NCBI RefSeq assembly: GCF_000295935.2
Contig: NZ_ALWO02000037.1
Location: forward strand, 150,259 to 214,258
Direction: 5' to 3'
DNA: 64,000 bases
Source: Indibacter alkaliphilus LW1
GTDB lineage: Bacteria > Bacteroidota > Bacteroidia > Cytophagales > Cyclobacteriaceae
Part shown: positions 38,103 to 48,000 of the stretch, piece after piece
How the letters are laid out: each line of letters opens with the position of its first letter
How positions within the stretch are numbered: the stretch's first letter is position 1
Position numbers and translations under genes: made by a program
The notes under the pieces: model-generated
What the model saw: only the letters and a program-made list of their open reading frames with translations
What the model was told of the DNA's origin: nothing
Database searches by the model: none

Positions 38103-38993
38103 ATGAGGGTAAATCCAAGAAAAAAAACCAGATTAGGAAGGTTTAAATTTGTTTCAGTTTTGTTCAGTACCACGCTATCCCTTTTTATAGTGGGCCTTTT
38201 TGGAGTTATTGTCATTCAGGCCAAAACACTGACAAGTATTATCCGAGAGAATATTGAGATACAGGTTTTTCTAAACAAAAATCTTGATGAGACCGGTATT
38301 GCCAAAATTGGAAAAACCTTAGAATCCAAAGCATATGTTTTACAGAAAGAAGGTAGCGCAGCTTTAACCTTCATTTCCAAAGAGGACGCTGCTGCATCCT
38401 TTCTGGAAGACACGGGAGAAGATTTCTCCAAATTTCTCGATGACAACCCTTTGAGAGACAGCTACACACTGGCTATTTCGGAAGAGTTTCAGACAGCTGA
38501 ACAAATAGAAGAAATCGTTGAGGAAATCCAATTACTGGATGGAGTCTTTGAGGTAACTTATATGGCTGACCTGGTAGAATCCATCAATCAAAACCTTACT
38601 AAGGTAGCCTTGGTCATGGGTGGATTCATTTTGATTCTTGGTTTTACTGTAGTCATGTTGATCAACAACACAATCAAGCTTGCACTGTTTTCCCAGAGAT
38701 TTCTTATCAGAAGCATGCAATTGGTTGGAGCTACTAGAGGATTTATCCGAAAGCCTTTTCTCTCCAGAGCTTTAGGTTTCGGGATTTTGGCAGGACTTAT
38801 AGCCTCAGCCTTATTATTCGGAATTATAGAATATACCAAAGCAAATATTGACGGTTTTGCCATGCTACAGGATTATGATTTGCTGTACTACCTTTTTGGA
38901 GCTTTGGTATTAATCGGTGCCACTCTGTCTGTTTTCAGTACCTTGCAGGCAGTCAATAAATATTTAAACATGTCATTGGACGAACTATACTAA
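38103..38993 (+). CDS. ftsX: Cell-division protein FtsX
   Basis: 296-residue ABC-type permease that with FtsE controls septal peptidoglycan hydrolases. Basic N-terminus (MRVNPRKKTRLGRFKFVS), first membrane helix, a periplasmic domain of about 140 residues, then three helices with the conserved NTIKLALFSQRFLIRSMQLVGATRGFIRKPFL cytoplasmic loop. The ATG at 38103 is preferred over TTG at 38082. Heads a co-directional run DUF3098-uppP-truB-ribF, an order I know as conserved in Bacteroidota. ftsE is not adjacent. Confidence 0.93.
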   Translation: MRVNPRKKTRLGRFKFVSVLFSTTLSLFIVGLFGVIVIQAKTLTSIIRENIEIQVFLNKNLDETGIAKIGKTLESKAYVLQKEGSAALTFISKEDAAASFLEDTGEDFSKFLDDNPLRDSYTLAISEEFQTAEQIEEIVEEIQLLDGVFEVTYMADLVESINQNLTKVALVMGGFILILGFTVVMLINNTIKLALFSQRFLIRSMQLVGATRGFIRKPFLSRALGFGILAGLIASALLFGIIEYTKANIDGFAMLQDYDLLYYLFGALVLIGATLSVFSTLQAVNKYLNMSLDELY

Positions 38994-38995
38994 TC

Positions 38996-39202
38996 ATGCC
39001 AAATTCACATTTTGCATTTACCAAAAAAAACTACATCCTCATGCTCATTGGATTGGGTATGATCATCATTGGATTTACCATAATCGGCTTGGATAAAGAA
39101 CCCCATGGTTTTGGGTTTTTAGGTCTAATTCTTGGACCTGTAATAACCCTTTCAGGATTCTTGTTTCAGTTTTATGCTATTTTTCACAAATCCGGGAAAT
39201 AA
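38996..39202 (+). CDS. DUF3098 small membrane protein
   Basis: 68 residues with two membrane segments (YILMLIGLGMIIIGFTIIGL and a Gly/Leu-rich second one). It belongs to DUF3098 by size, sequence style and its position directly after ftsX (2-bp gap). A role in envelope or division is inferred only from context. Confidence 0.88.
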   Translation: MPNSHFAFTKKNYILMLIGLGMIIIGFTIIGLDKEPHGFGFLGLILGPVITLSGFLFQFYAIFHKSGK

Positions 39203-39207
39203 CAAAC

Positions 39208-40002
39208 ATGGAAATAATAGATGCAATCATCCTTGGAATTATTCAAGGATTGACTGAGTTTTTACCGGTTTCATCAAGTGGACATTTAGAACTGGGTTCA
39301 GCCATATTGGGAGATCAGAAGATTCCTGAAGAAAGTCTAATGTTTACTGTAGTACTTCATTTTGCTACTGCTTTAGCGACTTTATTGGTTTTCAGAAAAG
39401 ACATTGTGGTGTTGCTGGAAGGACTTTTTAAATTCAAATGGAACGAAGAGACACAATTTGTAGCCAAAATTGTTTTGTCTATGATTCCAGCTGTAATCGT
39501 TGGCTTGTTTTTCGAAGAACAGCTAGAACAATTTTTCGGAGGACAGATTGTCTTTGTGGGATTTATGCTATTGGTTACTGCTTTGTTACTTTTTTTGGCT
39601 GATAAAGCAAAAAATACTGAAAAACCTGTAAGCTTTCCAAACGCTGTATTGGTTGGTCTTGCCCAAGCGGTCGCCATGCTTCCGGGAATCTCAAGATCCG
39701 GTGCTACCATCTCCGCGTCTGTATTGTTAGGTATAGACAAAACCAAGGCTGCCCGCTTTTCTTTTTTGATGGTGGTCCCTCTCATATTTGGAAAAATAGC
39801 CAAGGATATTCTGGACGGTGCCTTGACTTACAATAGTGAAAGTTTTGGTTACCTGTCTGTTGGTTTTGTTGCAGCATTCATTTCAGGGTATTTTGCTTGC
39901 ACCTGGATGATTGCTTTGGTAAGGAAAAGTAAGCTAACTTATTTTGCTATCTATTGTAGTATTGTGGGTTTGATAGCCATATTCGCAGGATTATATTTAT
40001 AA
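39208..40002 (+). CDS. uppP: Undecaprenyl-diphosphatase
   Basis: 264-residue BacA/UppP membrane enzyme dephosphorylating undecaprenyl pyrophosphate to recycle the lipid carrier of cell-wall synthesis. It has GLTEFLPVSSSGHL near residues 14-27 and PGISRSGATIS near 160, the two active-site motifs. Multiple membrane segments. Gaps of 5 bp and 1 bp to its neighbours mark the operon. Confidence 0.96.
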   Translation: MEIIDAIILGIIQGLTEFLPVSSSGHLELGSAILGDQKIPEESLMFTVVLHFATALATLLVFRKDIVVLLEGLFKFKWNEETQFVAKIVLSMIPAVIVGLFFEEQLEQFFGGQIVFVGFMLLVTALLLFLADKAKNTEKPVSFPNAVLVGLAQAVAMLPGISRSGATISASVLLGIDKTKAARFSFLMVVPLIFGKIAKDILDGALTYNSESFGYLSVGFVAAFISGYFACTWMIALVRKSKLTYFAIYCSIVGLIAIFAGLYL

Positions 40003-40003
40003 A

Positions 40004-40687
40004 ATGCAGCAAGAACCTTACGGTGAAGTATTTCTGATCAACAAACCTTTGGAATGGACTTCATTTGATGTAGTCAAGAAGGTCAGAAATGCCTTGAGAA
40101 TCAAAAAAGTTGGTCATGCTGGCACTTTGGACCCTTTGGCTACCGGCCTGCTGATAGTCTGTGCCGGAAGAAAAACCAAATCCATTGAGTCCTACATGGG
40201 GCAGGAAAAGGAGTATACAGGGGTTTTTGTGATCGGGAAAACTACCGAGAGCTTTGATCTTGAGCATCCCGTCATTGAAGTTGCAGATGCGTCGGCTATC
40301 ACTTTGGATCAGGTAAAAGCTGCCGCCGCAGAATTAACAGGTGACATTTTACAGATTCCCCCCATGCATTCCGCTATCAAAGTAGACGGAAAAAGGGTGT
40401 ATGAAGCAGCACGCAAAGGCCATGAGGTTAAAATGGATCCCAGGCCAGTAAGCGTTTCCACTTTTGAAATCACCAAATTTGAAAACCCAGAGGTACATTT
40501 TAGGATTATTTGTTCTAAAGGAACATACATCAGAAGTTTGGCAAGAGACTTAGGTGACATTCTTGGAGTAGGTGCCTACATGTCTGCTTTGTGCAGAACA
40601 CGCATTGGTGAGCATTCTTTAGAGCAAGCCGAAGAGCTGGATTTGCTGATACAAAAAATCAAAGAAAGACGGGATGAAAATATATGA
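40004..40687 (+). CDS. truB: tRNA pseudouridine-55 synthase
   Basis: 227-residue pseudouridine synthase acting on the tRNA T-loop U55. The catalytic aspartate D43 is in HAGTLDPLATGLL; later motifs YTGVFVIGKTTESFDLE, PPMHSAIKVDGKRVYE and CSKGTYIRSLARDLG fit TruB. It lacks a PUA extension, as in shorter TruB forms. It overlaps ribF by 14 bp. Confidence 0.96.
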   Translation: MQQEPYGEVFLINKPLEWTSFDVVKKVRNALRIKKVGHAGTLDPLATGLLIVCAGRKTKSIESYMGQEKEYTGVFVIGKTTESFDLEHPVIEVADASAITLDQVKAAAAELTGDILQIPPMHSAIKVDGKRVYEAARKGHEVKMDPRPVSVSTFEITKFENPEVHFRIICSKGTYIRSLARDLGDILGVGAYMSALCRTRIGEHSLEQAEELDLLIQKIKERRDENI

Positions 40688-41606
40688 AGGAACAGATCAT
40701 TTTGAACCGGTAAAAAACCCGGTTGTAACAAGTGGAACATTTGATGGTGTTCACCTTGGGCATCAAAAAATCCTTCAAAGAATCCGGAATATTGCAGATG
40801 AAGTCGGTGGAGAGACGGTAATGATCACTTTTTGGCCACATCCCCGAATGGTCCTTTACCCAAACGAGCATAAGCTTAAACTGCTCAGCACTTTTGAAGA
40901 GAAAGCCAAACTGCTCAGAGAGTTTGGTATTGATCATTTGCTGACTATTCCATTTACTAAAGATTTTTCCAAATTGAGCTCGGAAGAGTTTATTCAAAAA
41001 ATCATTATTGATAAAATCCAAACCCGTAAATTGGTAATAGGCTATGACCATAGGTTTGGGAAAAACAGAGAGGGTAGTTTTGAGTATCTGAAAGCTAATA
41101 TTGATAAGTTTAGGTTTGAACTCGAAGAAATATCCAGAGAAGACGTGGACCATGTTGGTGTATCCAGCACCAAAATCCGAAAAGCATTGGAAGAAGGCAA
41201 CGTCAGTACTGCCAATGAATATTTGGGCAGAGACTATGAGCTCAATGGAATCATCATCAAAGGTCAGCAGCTGGGAAGATCCATCGGCTTTCCTACAGCC
41301 AATATCCATGTTCCCCATGATTATAAGCTTATCCCATGCGATGGGGCCTACGCCGTCAAGGTAGAAGTGGATGAAGGAAGCTTTGGAGGAATGCTTAACA
41401 TTGGTATGCGACCGACCGTAAATGGAGAGAGTCAGAGTATCGAAGTTCACCTCTTCGATTTTGAAGGAGATTTATATGACAAGAGAATTTGTGTACATTT
41501 TAAATCCTATCTTAGACCTGAGGTCAAGTTTTCCGGGATTGATGCCTTGAAAGAACAATTGAGCAGAGATAAAGAAGATGCGAAGCGCATTTTAAGTCAA
41601 TTATAA
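40674..41606 (+). CDS. ribF: Bifunctional riboflavin kinase / FAD synthetase
   Basis: 310 residues. The N-terminal FMN adenylyltransferase domain has SGTFDGVHLGHQKIL (about 20-34) and VGVSSTKIRKAL. The C-terminal riboflavin kinase domain has GRSIGFPTANI, the NIGMRPTVNG segment and EVHLFDFEGDLYDK. Makes FMN and FAD from riboflavin. Overlap with truB shows co-translation; scoA follows after 18 bp. No FMN riboswitch was seen. Confidence 0.96.
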   Translation: MKIYEGTDHFEPVKNPVVTSGTFDGVHLGHQKILQRIRNIADEVGGETVMITFWPHPRMVLYPNEHKLKLLSTFEEKAKLLREFGIDHLLTIPFTKDFSKLSSEEFIQKIIIDKIQTRKLVIGYDHRFGKNREGSFEYLKANIDKFRFELEEISREDVDHVGVSSTKIRKALEEGNVSTANEYLGRDYELNGIIIKGQQLGRSIGFPTANIHVPHDYKLIPCDGAYAVKVEVDEGSFGGMLNIGMRPTVNGESQSIEVHLFDFEGDLYDKRICVHFKSYLRPEVKFSGIDALKEQLSRDKEDAKRILSQL

Positions 41607-41624
41607 ACCCAAAAAACAATTTAT

Positions 41625-42323
41625 ATGATCAATAAAACTGTAGCAAATGCCCAAGAAGCAGTGGCTGATGTATTTTCAGATGCTGTGTTGATGTTTGGAG
41701 GATTCGGTCTTTCCGGTATTCCTGAAAATAGCATTAAGGCACTTCTTGAAATGGATCTAAGCGGGTTAACTTGTATTTCAAATAATGCCGGTGTGGATGA
41801 TTTTGGAATAGGTTTGATGCTCCAAAAAAAAATGGTCAAAAAAATGATCTCATCCTATGTGGGAGAAAATGCTGAATTTGAAAGGCAATTATTGAGCGGG
41901 GAATTGGAGGTGGAATTAATTCCGCAGGGGACTTTAGCTGAAAGAGTACGGGCAGGAGGAGCTGGCATCCCTGCATTTTTTACTCCTGCTGGCGTAGGAA
42001 CAGAAGTAGCCGAAGGAAAGGAAATAAGAGAATTTGAAGGAAAGCTTTACTTATTAGAAAGGTGGTTGAAGGCTGATTTTGCTTTTGTCAAAGCATGGAA
42101 AGGAGACACTTCAGGGAATTTGATTTTTAAGGGAACTGCAAGGAATTTCAATCCTATGATGGCAGCTGCCGGTAAAATCACCATTGCAGAAGTAGAAGAA
42201 TTGGTTCCTGCCGGTGAATTGGACCCGAATAGCATTCATACACCTGGAATTTATGTCCAGAGGATTTTTCAGGGCGTTGATTACGAAAAAAGGATAGAAC
42301 AAAGGACCGTTTCTAAGAAATGA
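41625..42323 (+). CDS. scoA: 3-oxoacid CoA-transferase subunit A
   Basis: 232-residue alpha subunit of a succinyl-CoA:3-ketoacid type CoA-transferase used in ketone-body or branched catabolism. Motifs [16 protein letters not shown] (family glycine loop), [43 protein letters not shown] and [13 protein letters not shown]. Placed at the end of the ftsX-ribF run. Its partner scoB lies beyond a 458-bp repeat block. Confidence 0.93.
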   Translation: MINKTVANAQEAVADVFSDAVLMFGGFGLSGIPENSIKALLEMDLSGLTCISNNAGVDDFGIGLMLQKKMVKKMISSYVGENAEFERQLLSGELEVELIPQGTLAERVRAGGAGIPAFFTPAGVGTEVAEGKEIREFEGKLYLLERWLKADFAFVKAWKGDTSGNLIFKGTARNFNPMMAAAGKITIAEVEELVPAGELDPNSIHTPGIYVQRIFQGVDYEKRIEQRTVSKK

Positions 42324-42324
42324 C

Positions 42325-42572
42325 ATATACTTAGTGATATATAGTAGAAATATACTTCGTGAAATAAAATTGAAATATGCCTTCGGCGATATAGATTACT
42401 AAATCAGGCCGGATTAGGGGAATATGCCTCTACTAGAAAAAAGTTGAGGTAGAGATATGTAAAGGAAATATACTTCGTGAAATAAACGGATATATGCTAC
42501 GCGATATAAAGTTGAAATATGCCTTCGGCGATATAGATATCTAGATCAGGCGGGATTAGGAGAAATAAGCCT
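42325..42572. repeat. Array of short imperfect palindromes, duplicated block
   Basis: About seven small hairpins of the form ATAT(A/G)C-loop-G(T/C)GATAT, for example at 42325-42340, 42375-42392 and 42495-42506. The 22-bp unit at 42347-42368 recurs perfectly at 42465-42486. The 27-bp unit at 42370-42396 recurs perfectly at 42512-42538, with about 30 bp of imperfect repeat after each copy. The array is therefore an imperfect tandem duplication of a 120-140-bp block. GAAATA is frequent. Confidence 0.8.
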
Positions 42573-42597
42573 TGATTTCACATCCTTCTATCAATTG

Positions 42598-42738
42598 TAT
42601 TTCTATTGTATTTCAACCTTATTTCTACTTTATTTCAATCGTATTTCTACTGTATCCCGAATCGCTTCGCTCTCGGGACTTCCGCTAAAGCGCCAGTTTC
42701 AACCTTATTTCAATCTTCTTTCCACTGTATTTCAAGCA
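42598..42738. repeat. 11-bp tandem repeats TATTTCWANNN
   Basis: Five contiguous 11-mers at 42598-42652 alternate TATTTCTA and TATTTCAA cores. After a hairpin segment, three more degenerate copies lie at 42706-42738. TATTTCTA/TATTTCAA are the reverse complements of TAGAAATA/TTGAAATA in the preceding array, so the two halves could pair. Confidence 0.8.
42655..42692. repeat. Hairpin element within the repeat block
   Basis: TCCCGA (42655-42660) pairs with TCGGGA (42673-42678), followed by CGCT/AGCG around TAA. It interrupts the 11-bp repeats. No T-run, so it is not a standard terminator. Confidence 0.55.
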
Positions 42739-42781
42739 TAATTACCTAAACTAACATCACAACCCAAAACAACTTAAAGAC

Positions 42782-43441
42782 ATGTTAAATAAAGATCAAA
42801 TAGCCCAAAGAATAGCCAAAGAGGTCCAGAATGGACAGTATATAAATTTAGGGATCGGTATTCCCACATTAGTGGCCAATTATATTCCTGACAACCTCGA
42901 AGTGGTCCTTCAATCCGAAAACGGGCTTTTAGGTATAGGCCCCTTTCCTACCGAAGACAAAATTGACCCAGACTTAATCAATGCAGGTAAACAAACCATA
43001 ACCATGACTAAGGGGTCTGTGCTCTTTAACTCCGCAGAATCTTTTGCCATGATAAGAGGCGGACATGTCCATTTGACCATTTTGGGGGCCATGGAAGTTT
43101 CTGAAACAGGTGACATAGCCAACTGGAAAATCCCAGGAAAAATGGTTAAGGGAATGGGCGGAGCCATGGATCTGGTAGCATCAGCAGAAAACATCATCGT
43201 GGCCATGCAACATTGCAGCAGAGATGGAAAGTCAAAGCTTTTACAAAAATGTACTTTACCGATTACAGGTATCAGATGTGTAAAAAAAATAGTCACTGAC
43301 CTTGCTGTATTGGATGTATTACCCGAGGGAGGTTTTCAACTTTTGGAAAGAGCTCCAGGGGTGAGCGTCGAAGAAATCAGGGAGAAAACTGAAGGTAAAT
43401 TAATAATTAGAGGCGAAATCCCGGAAATGAGATTTGATTGA
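42782..43441 (+). CDS. scoB: 3-oxoacid CoA-transferase subunit B
   Basis: 219-residue beta subunit. The catalytic glutamate is in QSENGLLGIG (about residue 46). Other family segments: YINLGIGIPTLVANY, GGHVHLTILGAMEVS and GKMVKGMGGAMDLV. With scoA it would move CoA between succinyl-CoA and acetoacetate (substrate inferred). Unlike most genomes, where scoA and scoB nearly touch, 458 bp of repeats separate them. Confidence 0.94.
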   Translation: MLNKDQIAQRIAKEVQNGQYINLGIGIPTLVANYIPDNLEVVLQSENGLLGIGPFPTEDKIDPDLINAGKQTITMTKGSVLFNSAESFAMIRGGHVHLTILGAMEVSETGDIANWKIPGKMVKGMGGAMDLVASAENIIVAMQHCSRDGKSKLLQKCTLPITGIRCVKKIVTDLAVLDVLPEGGFQLLERAPGVSVEEIREKTEGKLIIRGEIPEMRFD

Positions 43442-43469
43442 AAAAAGGCTGGTTTGGCCCAGCCTTTTT
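43442..43469. terminator. Bidirectional terminator between scoB and the DJ-1/PfpI gene
   Basis: Perfect stem AAAAAGGCTGG / CCAGCCTTTTT. It starts one base after the scoB stop and ends one base before the convergent gene's stop, serving both. Confidence 0.92.
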
Positions 43470-44054
43470 CTACTTGTATTCCATATAATTGGCCGTTTGC
43501 TTTTTAGGTTCTTCGCCGAAAATTTTTTCTACTACATAAAGGGAAAGATCAATACCTGCTGCCACTCCTGCGGCTGTCATAACCTTACCATTATCAACAA
43601 AACGTTTGTTTTTCATTGCTATGGCTTTGGGAGAAATTTTCAGAATATCATCGAAAACAGATTGATGGGTGGTAAAAGGTTTCCCGTCCAAATACCCCAA
43701 TCTGGCCAATATTCTCGCACCACTGCAGACCGACATGGTTACCTGAGAGTTCATTGTTATTTTTTTGACCCAATCCAAGACTTCCTCATCCTTTGCAATG
43801 ATTTTACTTCCATCACCTCCTGGTAAAACCAGAATATCTGCTTGCTGAACTTCTTCCAAGCCACAGTCAGGAGTGACTCTCAGACCATTTTTTGCAATGA
43901 TCCCTTGCCCTGATTTCGTTACGGTTTTTACTTCAAGTTTTCGGTAATCCGATAGTTGAGCTGTCACTGAAAACACCTCAAAAGGGCCTGCAAAATCCAA
44001 GACTTCAACATCATCAAACAAGAGAATAATAACTCTAAGCTTTTTTTCTGACAT
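43470..44054 (-). CDS. DJ-1/PfpI-family protein
   Basis: 194-residue protein of the class I glutamine-amidotransferase-like superfamily. Conserved E26 in FAGPFEVFS and nucleophile C110 in MSVCSGARILA at the elbow, then a His in TTHQSVFDD. Closest in style to isonitrile-hydratase / ThiJ-PfpI enzymes without an AraC DNA-binding domain. Activity unknown. Single gene, divergent from zupT. Confidence 0.9.
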   Translation of the reverse strand: MSEKKLRVIILLFDDVEVLDFAGPFEVFSVTAQLSDYRKLEVKTVTKSGQGIIAKNGLRVTPDCGLEEVQQADILVLPGGDGSKIIAKDEEVLDWVKKITMNSQVTMSVCSGARILARLGYLDGKPFTTHQSVFDDILKISPKAIAMKNKRFVDNGKVMTAAGVAAGIDLSLYVVEKIFGEEPKKQTANYMEYK

Positions 44055-44196
44055 GGTTTTTGTAATTATTACTCCTAAATTTAAACATACTCCAAATATG
44101 CAACACTATCTTTTTAAATATCTCTCTGTGGGAAAAGCTATACATGTAGAAAATATCAACTTTTAAGATTAATTTAAAAACAACTTTTAGCAGAAA

Positions 44197-45024
44197 ATGG
44201 AATTTGACGACAACCTGATCTATGCATTTATTCTTACCACGCTGGCTGGCCTTTCCACTGGAATAGGTGGGTTGGCTGCCTTTAGCAAGCATGCCAGAAA
44301 AAGTAAATACCTTGCTTTTGGGCTTGGTCTGGCTGCTGGTGCCATGATATACATTTCATTCGTTGAGCTGATTTTTGGAGCATTGGAAACCTTCAAGGGC
44401 AATTATGAGGAGGAATCAGAAGCTTACTTGAGAGTGACCCTCTATTTTATCGGAGGCTTGGTCATCATAGGTTTTTTGGGGGTTATCATTTCTTGGATTG
44501 CTGACCGGTTCAATATTTCCAAGGAAAACCTTGCCGAAATCGGAACAAAAAAACTTGACAGCGACAAATCCAAAAGCCTATATAAAACCGGAATCATCAC
44601 AGCTTTTGCTTTGGCTGTACATAATCTCCCAGAAGGCTTGGTCACTTTTTTGACCACTATACAAGATATCAATTTAGGTATAGGTATATCAATAGCCATT
44701 GCTATACACAACATCCCGGAAGGCTTGGCTGTAGCGCTTCCCATTTATTATGCAACAAAAAGTAAAAAGAAAGCACTCTTGATTACTTTGGCAGCAGGAC
44801 TTTCTGAACCTATCGGTGCAGGAATTGCCTACTTCCTGTTTTTCGAAAATGCTGATCCTGAAGTTTTTGACGTAGTCAATGTTTTTGTGGCCAGTATTAT
44901 GGTGTATGTGGCATTCTTTGAGCTACTGCCCCAAGCATACAAAACCGGCCACCAATCCCACAGTAAATGGGGACTCATAGCCGGTTTCGGAATTATGGGA
45001 ATAAGTATTGCTTTGTTGGCTTAG
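44197..45024 (+). CDS. zupT: ZIP-family metal transporter
   Basis: 275-residue inner-membrane importer of Zn(II) or other divalent metals. It has the paired metal-site helices ALAVHNLPEGLVTF and AIAIHNIPEGLAVALP, and the TM2-3 segment GAMIYISFVELIF. Length and order match ZupT. Single gene; its stop lies 4 bp from the convergent purL stop. Confidence 0.92.
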   Translation: MEFDDNLIYAFILTTLAGLSTGIGGLAAFSKHARKSKYLAFGLGLAAGAMIYISFVELIFGALETFKGNYEEESEAYLRVTLYFIGGLVIIGFLGVIISWIADRFNISKENLAEIGTKKLDSDKSKSLYKTGIITAFALAVHNLPEGLVTFLTTIQDINLGIGISIAIAIHNIPEGLAVALPIYYATKSKKKALLITLAAGLSEPIGAGIAYFLFFENADPEVFDVVNVFVASIMVYVAFFELLPQAYKTGHQSHSKWGLIAGFGIMGISIALLA

Positions 45025-45028
45025 GTTT

Positions 45029-48000
45029 TTAGGAATTTTCTCCTACCCACCTATAAGCATTTACAAAAGCTTCCACCCATGGGCTGATTTCTTCATTGGC
45101 CCTTTCTGCTGGATAATGAGGCCAGTTCCATGGCTTCAATGACCTTTCAATGTGGGGCATGATGGCTAAATGTCTGCCATCTGATGATGCAATTCCAGCT
45201 ACTGAATGATCCGATCCATTTGGATTACCTGGATAGCCTTGATAGGAATAAGTCATCCCAATGTGATAAGCACTTTTCTCTTTAGGCAAGGAAAACTTTC
45301 CTTCTCCATGTGCCACCCAAACGCCAAGTCTTTGGCCGGATAAGCTACCGAACATCACCGTTTCGTTTTCAGGTATATCTACATTGACAAATGCAGACTC
45401 AAACTTGTGACTCTCATTGTGCAGCATCTTGGGCTTTTGGTCATGATCCGGAGTTACAAGTCCCAATTCAACCATCAGCTGACAACCATTACAAACACCT
45501 AGACTGAGGGTATCCTTTCTGGCGTAAAAATTATCCAAAGCCTGTTTGGCCTTTTCATTGTAAAGAAAAGCACCAGCCCATCCTTTGGCAGACCCTAAAA
45601 CATCCGAATTGGAAAAACCTCCTACAAATACAATCATCTGCACATCTTCTAGATTTTCTCTACCCGAAATCAGGTCTGTCATGTGGATGTCTTTGACATC
45701 AAAGCCTGCCAACCAAAGTGAATAGGCCATTTCCCTATCCCCATTGACACCTTTTTCACGGATAATGGCTGCCTTTTTCCCAGATGGTTCTTTTCTGAAC
45801 GGATTCAATCCAAAACTATCAAAGCTTCCTTTCCAGTCTGCCGCGAAATTATAATGAAGCTTTTGGTTTTTATAATTGGTGAATCTTTCCAAAGCCAGTT
45901 TCTCCCCACTTTGCTTTTTATCCAATAAATAGGAAGATTTGAACCATACATCTCTTAATTCAGCCACATCCAAAATCAATCCTGCTTGATCAATAGAAAC
46001 TTTTGCATCCAATGTCACATCTGCTATCGATGCGTAACTGATGCCATAATTGGCCAATACTGCCCTGGTACGCTCAGGATTTTCTACCTGTATCAATACC
46101 CCTGGATTTTCTGCAAATAAAGCCTTGGTAATATCCCTCTCATCAAGCCTGTCCAATTTAATCTTTAGTCCCACTTCTGAATTTGGGAAAGACATTTCCA
46201 ATAGGGCCGTGATCATCCCACCGGAAGAAATATCATGTCCCGCCAAAATCTCCCCTTTTTCAATCAGCTTTTGAATTACCATAAAAGCTTGGGAGAAGTA
46301 ATGCGAATCTTTGATATCCGGAACTTCATTTCCTATTTTATTCAGGGATTGCGCAAAGCTAGATCCCCCCAATTTAAAAGCATCTTTGGAAAAGTCAATG
46401 TAATAGATTTTGGAACCTTCAATAGGTTTGATATCGGGAGATATTACTGCGGTCGGGGCTGAACACTCCCCTACTGTTGAAATAATCACTGTACCTGGAG
46501 AGTACACTGTTTTTCCTCCAGGATATTTTTGTGTCATTGAAAGAGAATCTTTGCCCGTAGGGATATTAATTCCCAACTCAATGGCAAATTCTGAAACTGC
46601 TTCTACTGCTCTGTAAAGCCTGTCATTTTCTCCAGAATTTTTCGCAGGCCACATCCAGTTGGCACTCAGTGAAACTCCAGCCAAACCATCTGTAATTGGT
46701 GCCCAGACCAAATTGGTAAGTGCTTCTGCTATTGCTAACCTTGAACCTGCCTCGGGATCGGCTAAGGCGGCTACTGGGGCATGACCTATGGAAGTAGCTA
46801 TACCCTTCTCGCCGGTAAAATCCAGAGCCATGACAGCGACATTGTTCAAGGGCAATTGAATTTCTCCGGTTGTCTGTTGCTTGGCCACACGTCCTGTCAC
46901 TGACCTATCCACTTTATTGGTCAGCCAATCTTTACATGCCACTGCTTCCAACTGAAGTACCTCTTCAATGTATGATTTGATTTGTTCAGGCGAATACTCA
47001 GGTTCCGAAAAATTGACTTTCGCTGGACTATCCTCCAAAATGGTCTTAGGGCTGCTACCAAACATATATGCAAGATTCCAGTCCACAGGCTTCTCACCCG
47101 TCTTGGCATTTTCAAACTTGAAATGCATATCCCCACTCGTTTCACCAACTACATAAAATGGAGCTCTTTCCCTTTCGGAGATTTTTTGCAGCGTTGCTAC
47201 ATCCTTTTCAGAAACAACTAGACCCATTCTTTCCTGTGACTCGTTTCCAATAATTTCCTTAGCAGAAAGTGTAGGGTCGCCAACAGGCAATTTGTCCAGA
47301 TGAATTGTTCCACCGGTAACTTCCACCAGTTCAGAGAGGCAGTTTAAATGTCCACCAGCGCCATGGTCGTGAATAGAAATGATCGGATTCTCTTTACTTT
47401 CAGCCATAGCACGGATCACATTGGCAACCCGCTTTTGCATCTCTGGATTGGACCTCTGAATAGCATTTAATTCGATGGCATTGCTGAATTCGCCTGTATT
47501 GACCGAGGAAACGGCTCCTCCTCCCATTCCTATCCTGTAATTATCACCGCCCATGACGATAATTTTATCACCTTTTCCAGGTTCATTCTTTTTGGCATAT
47601 TCTTTCCTGGTGAAGCCAACACCTCCTGCCAACATGATTACTTTGTCAAAACCATGGGCTTTTCCATCTTCCTCATGCTCAAAAGTCAATAATGAACCAC
47701 AGATCAATGGCTGACCAAATTTGTTTCCGAAATCACTTGCTCCGTTGGAAGCTTTGATCAGAATATCCATTGGAGTCTGATAAAGCCACTTCCTTTCCTC
47801 CAAAGCCTTTTCCCAACTTCTTCCCTTCTCAGATCTTGGGTAAGATGTCATGTATACGGCAGTACCGGCAAGAGGAATGGATGCAGTACCACCTGCTAAT
47901 CTATCTCTGATTTCACCACCTGAGCCTGTAGCAGCTCCATTAAAAGGCTCAACTGTGGTCGGAAAATTGTGCGTTTCTGCCTTTAGAGATATTACAGTAT

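Noticed and set aside
40659-41450. Long open frame antisense to ribF
   Set aside because: Full overlap with a certain ribF; composition typical of an antisense shadow and no recognisable domain.
42598-42738. CRISPR array
   Set aside because: The repeats are 11 bp, contiguous and degenerate with no spacers, and no cas genes are present.
43434-43826. Plus-strand frame opposite the DJ-1/PfpI gene
   Set aside because: It starts inside scoB and runs through the terminator and antisense to a conserved enzyme.
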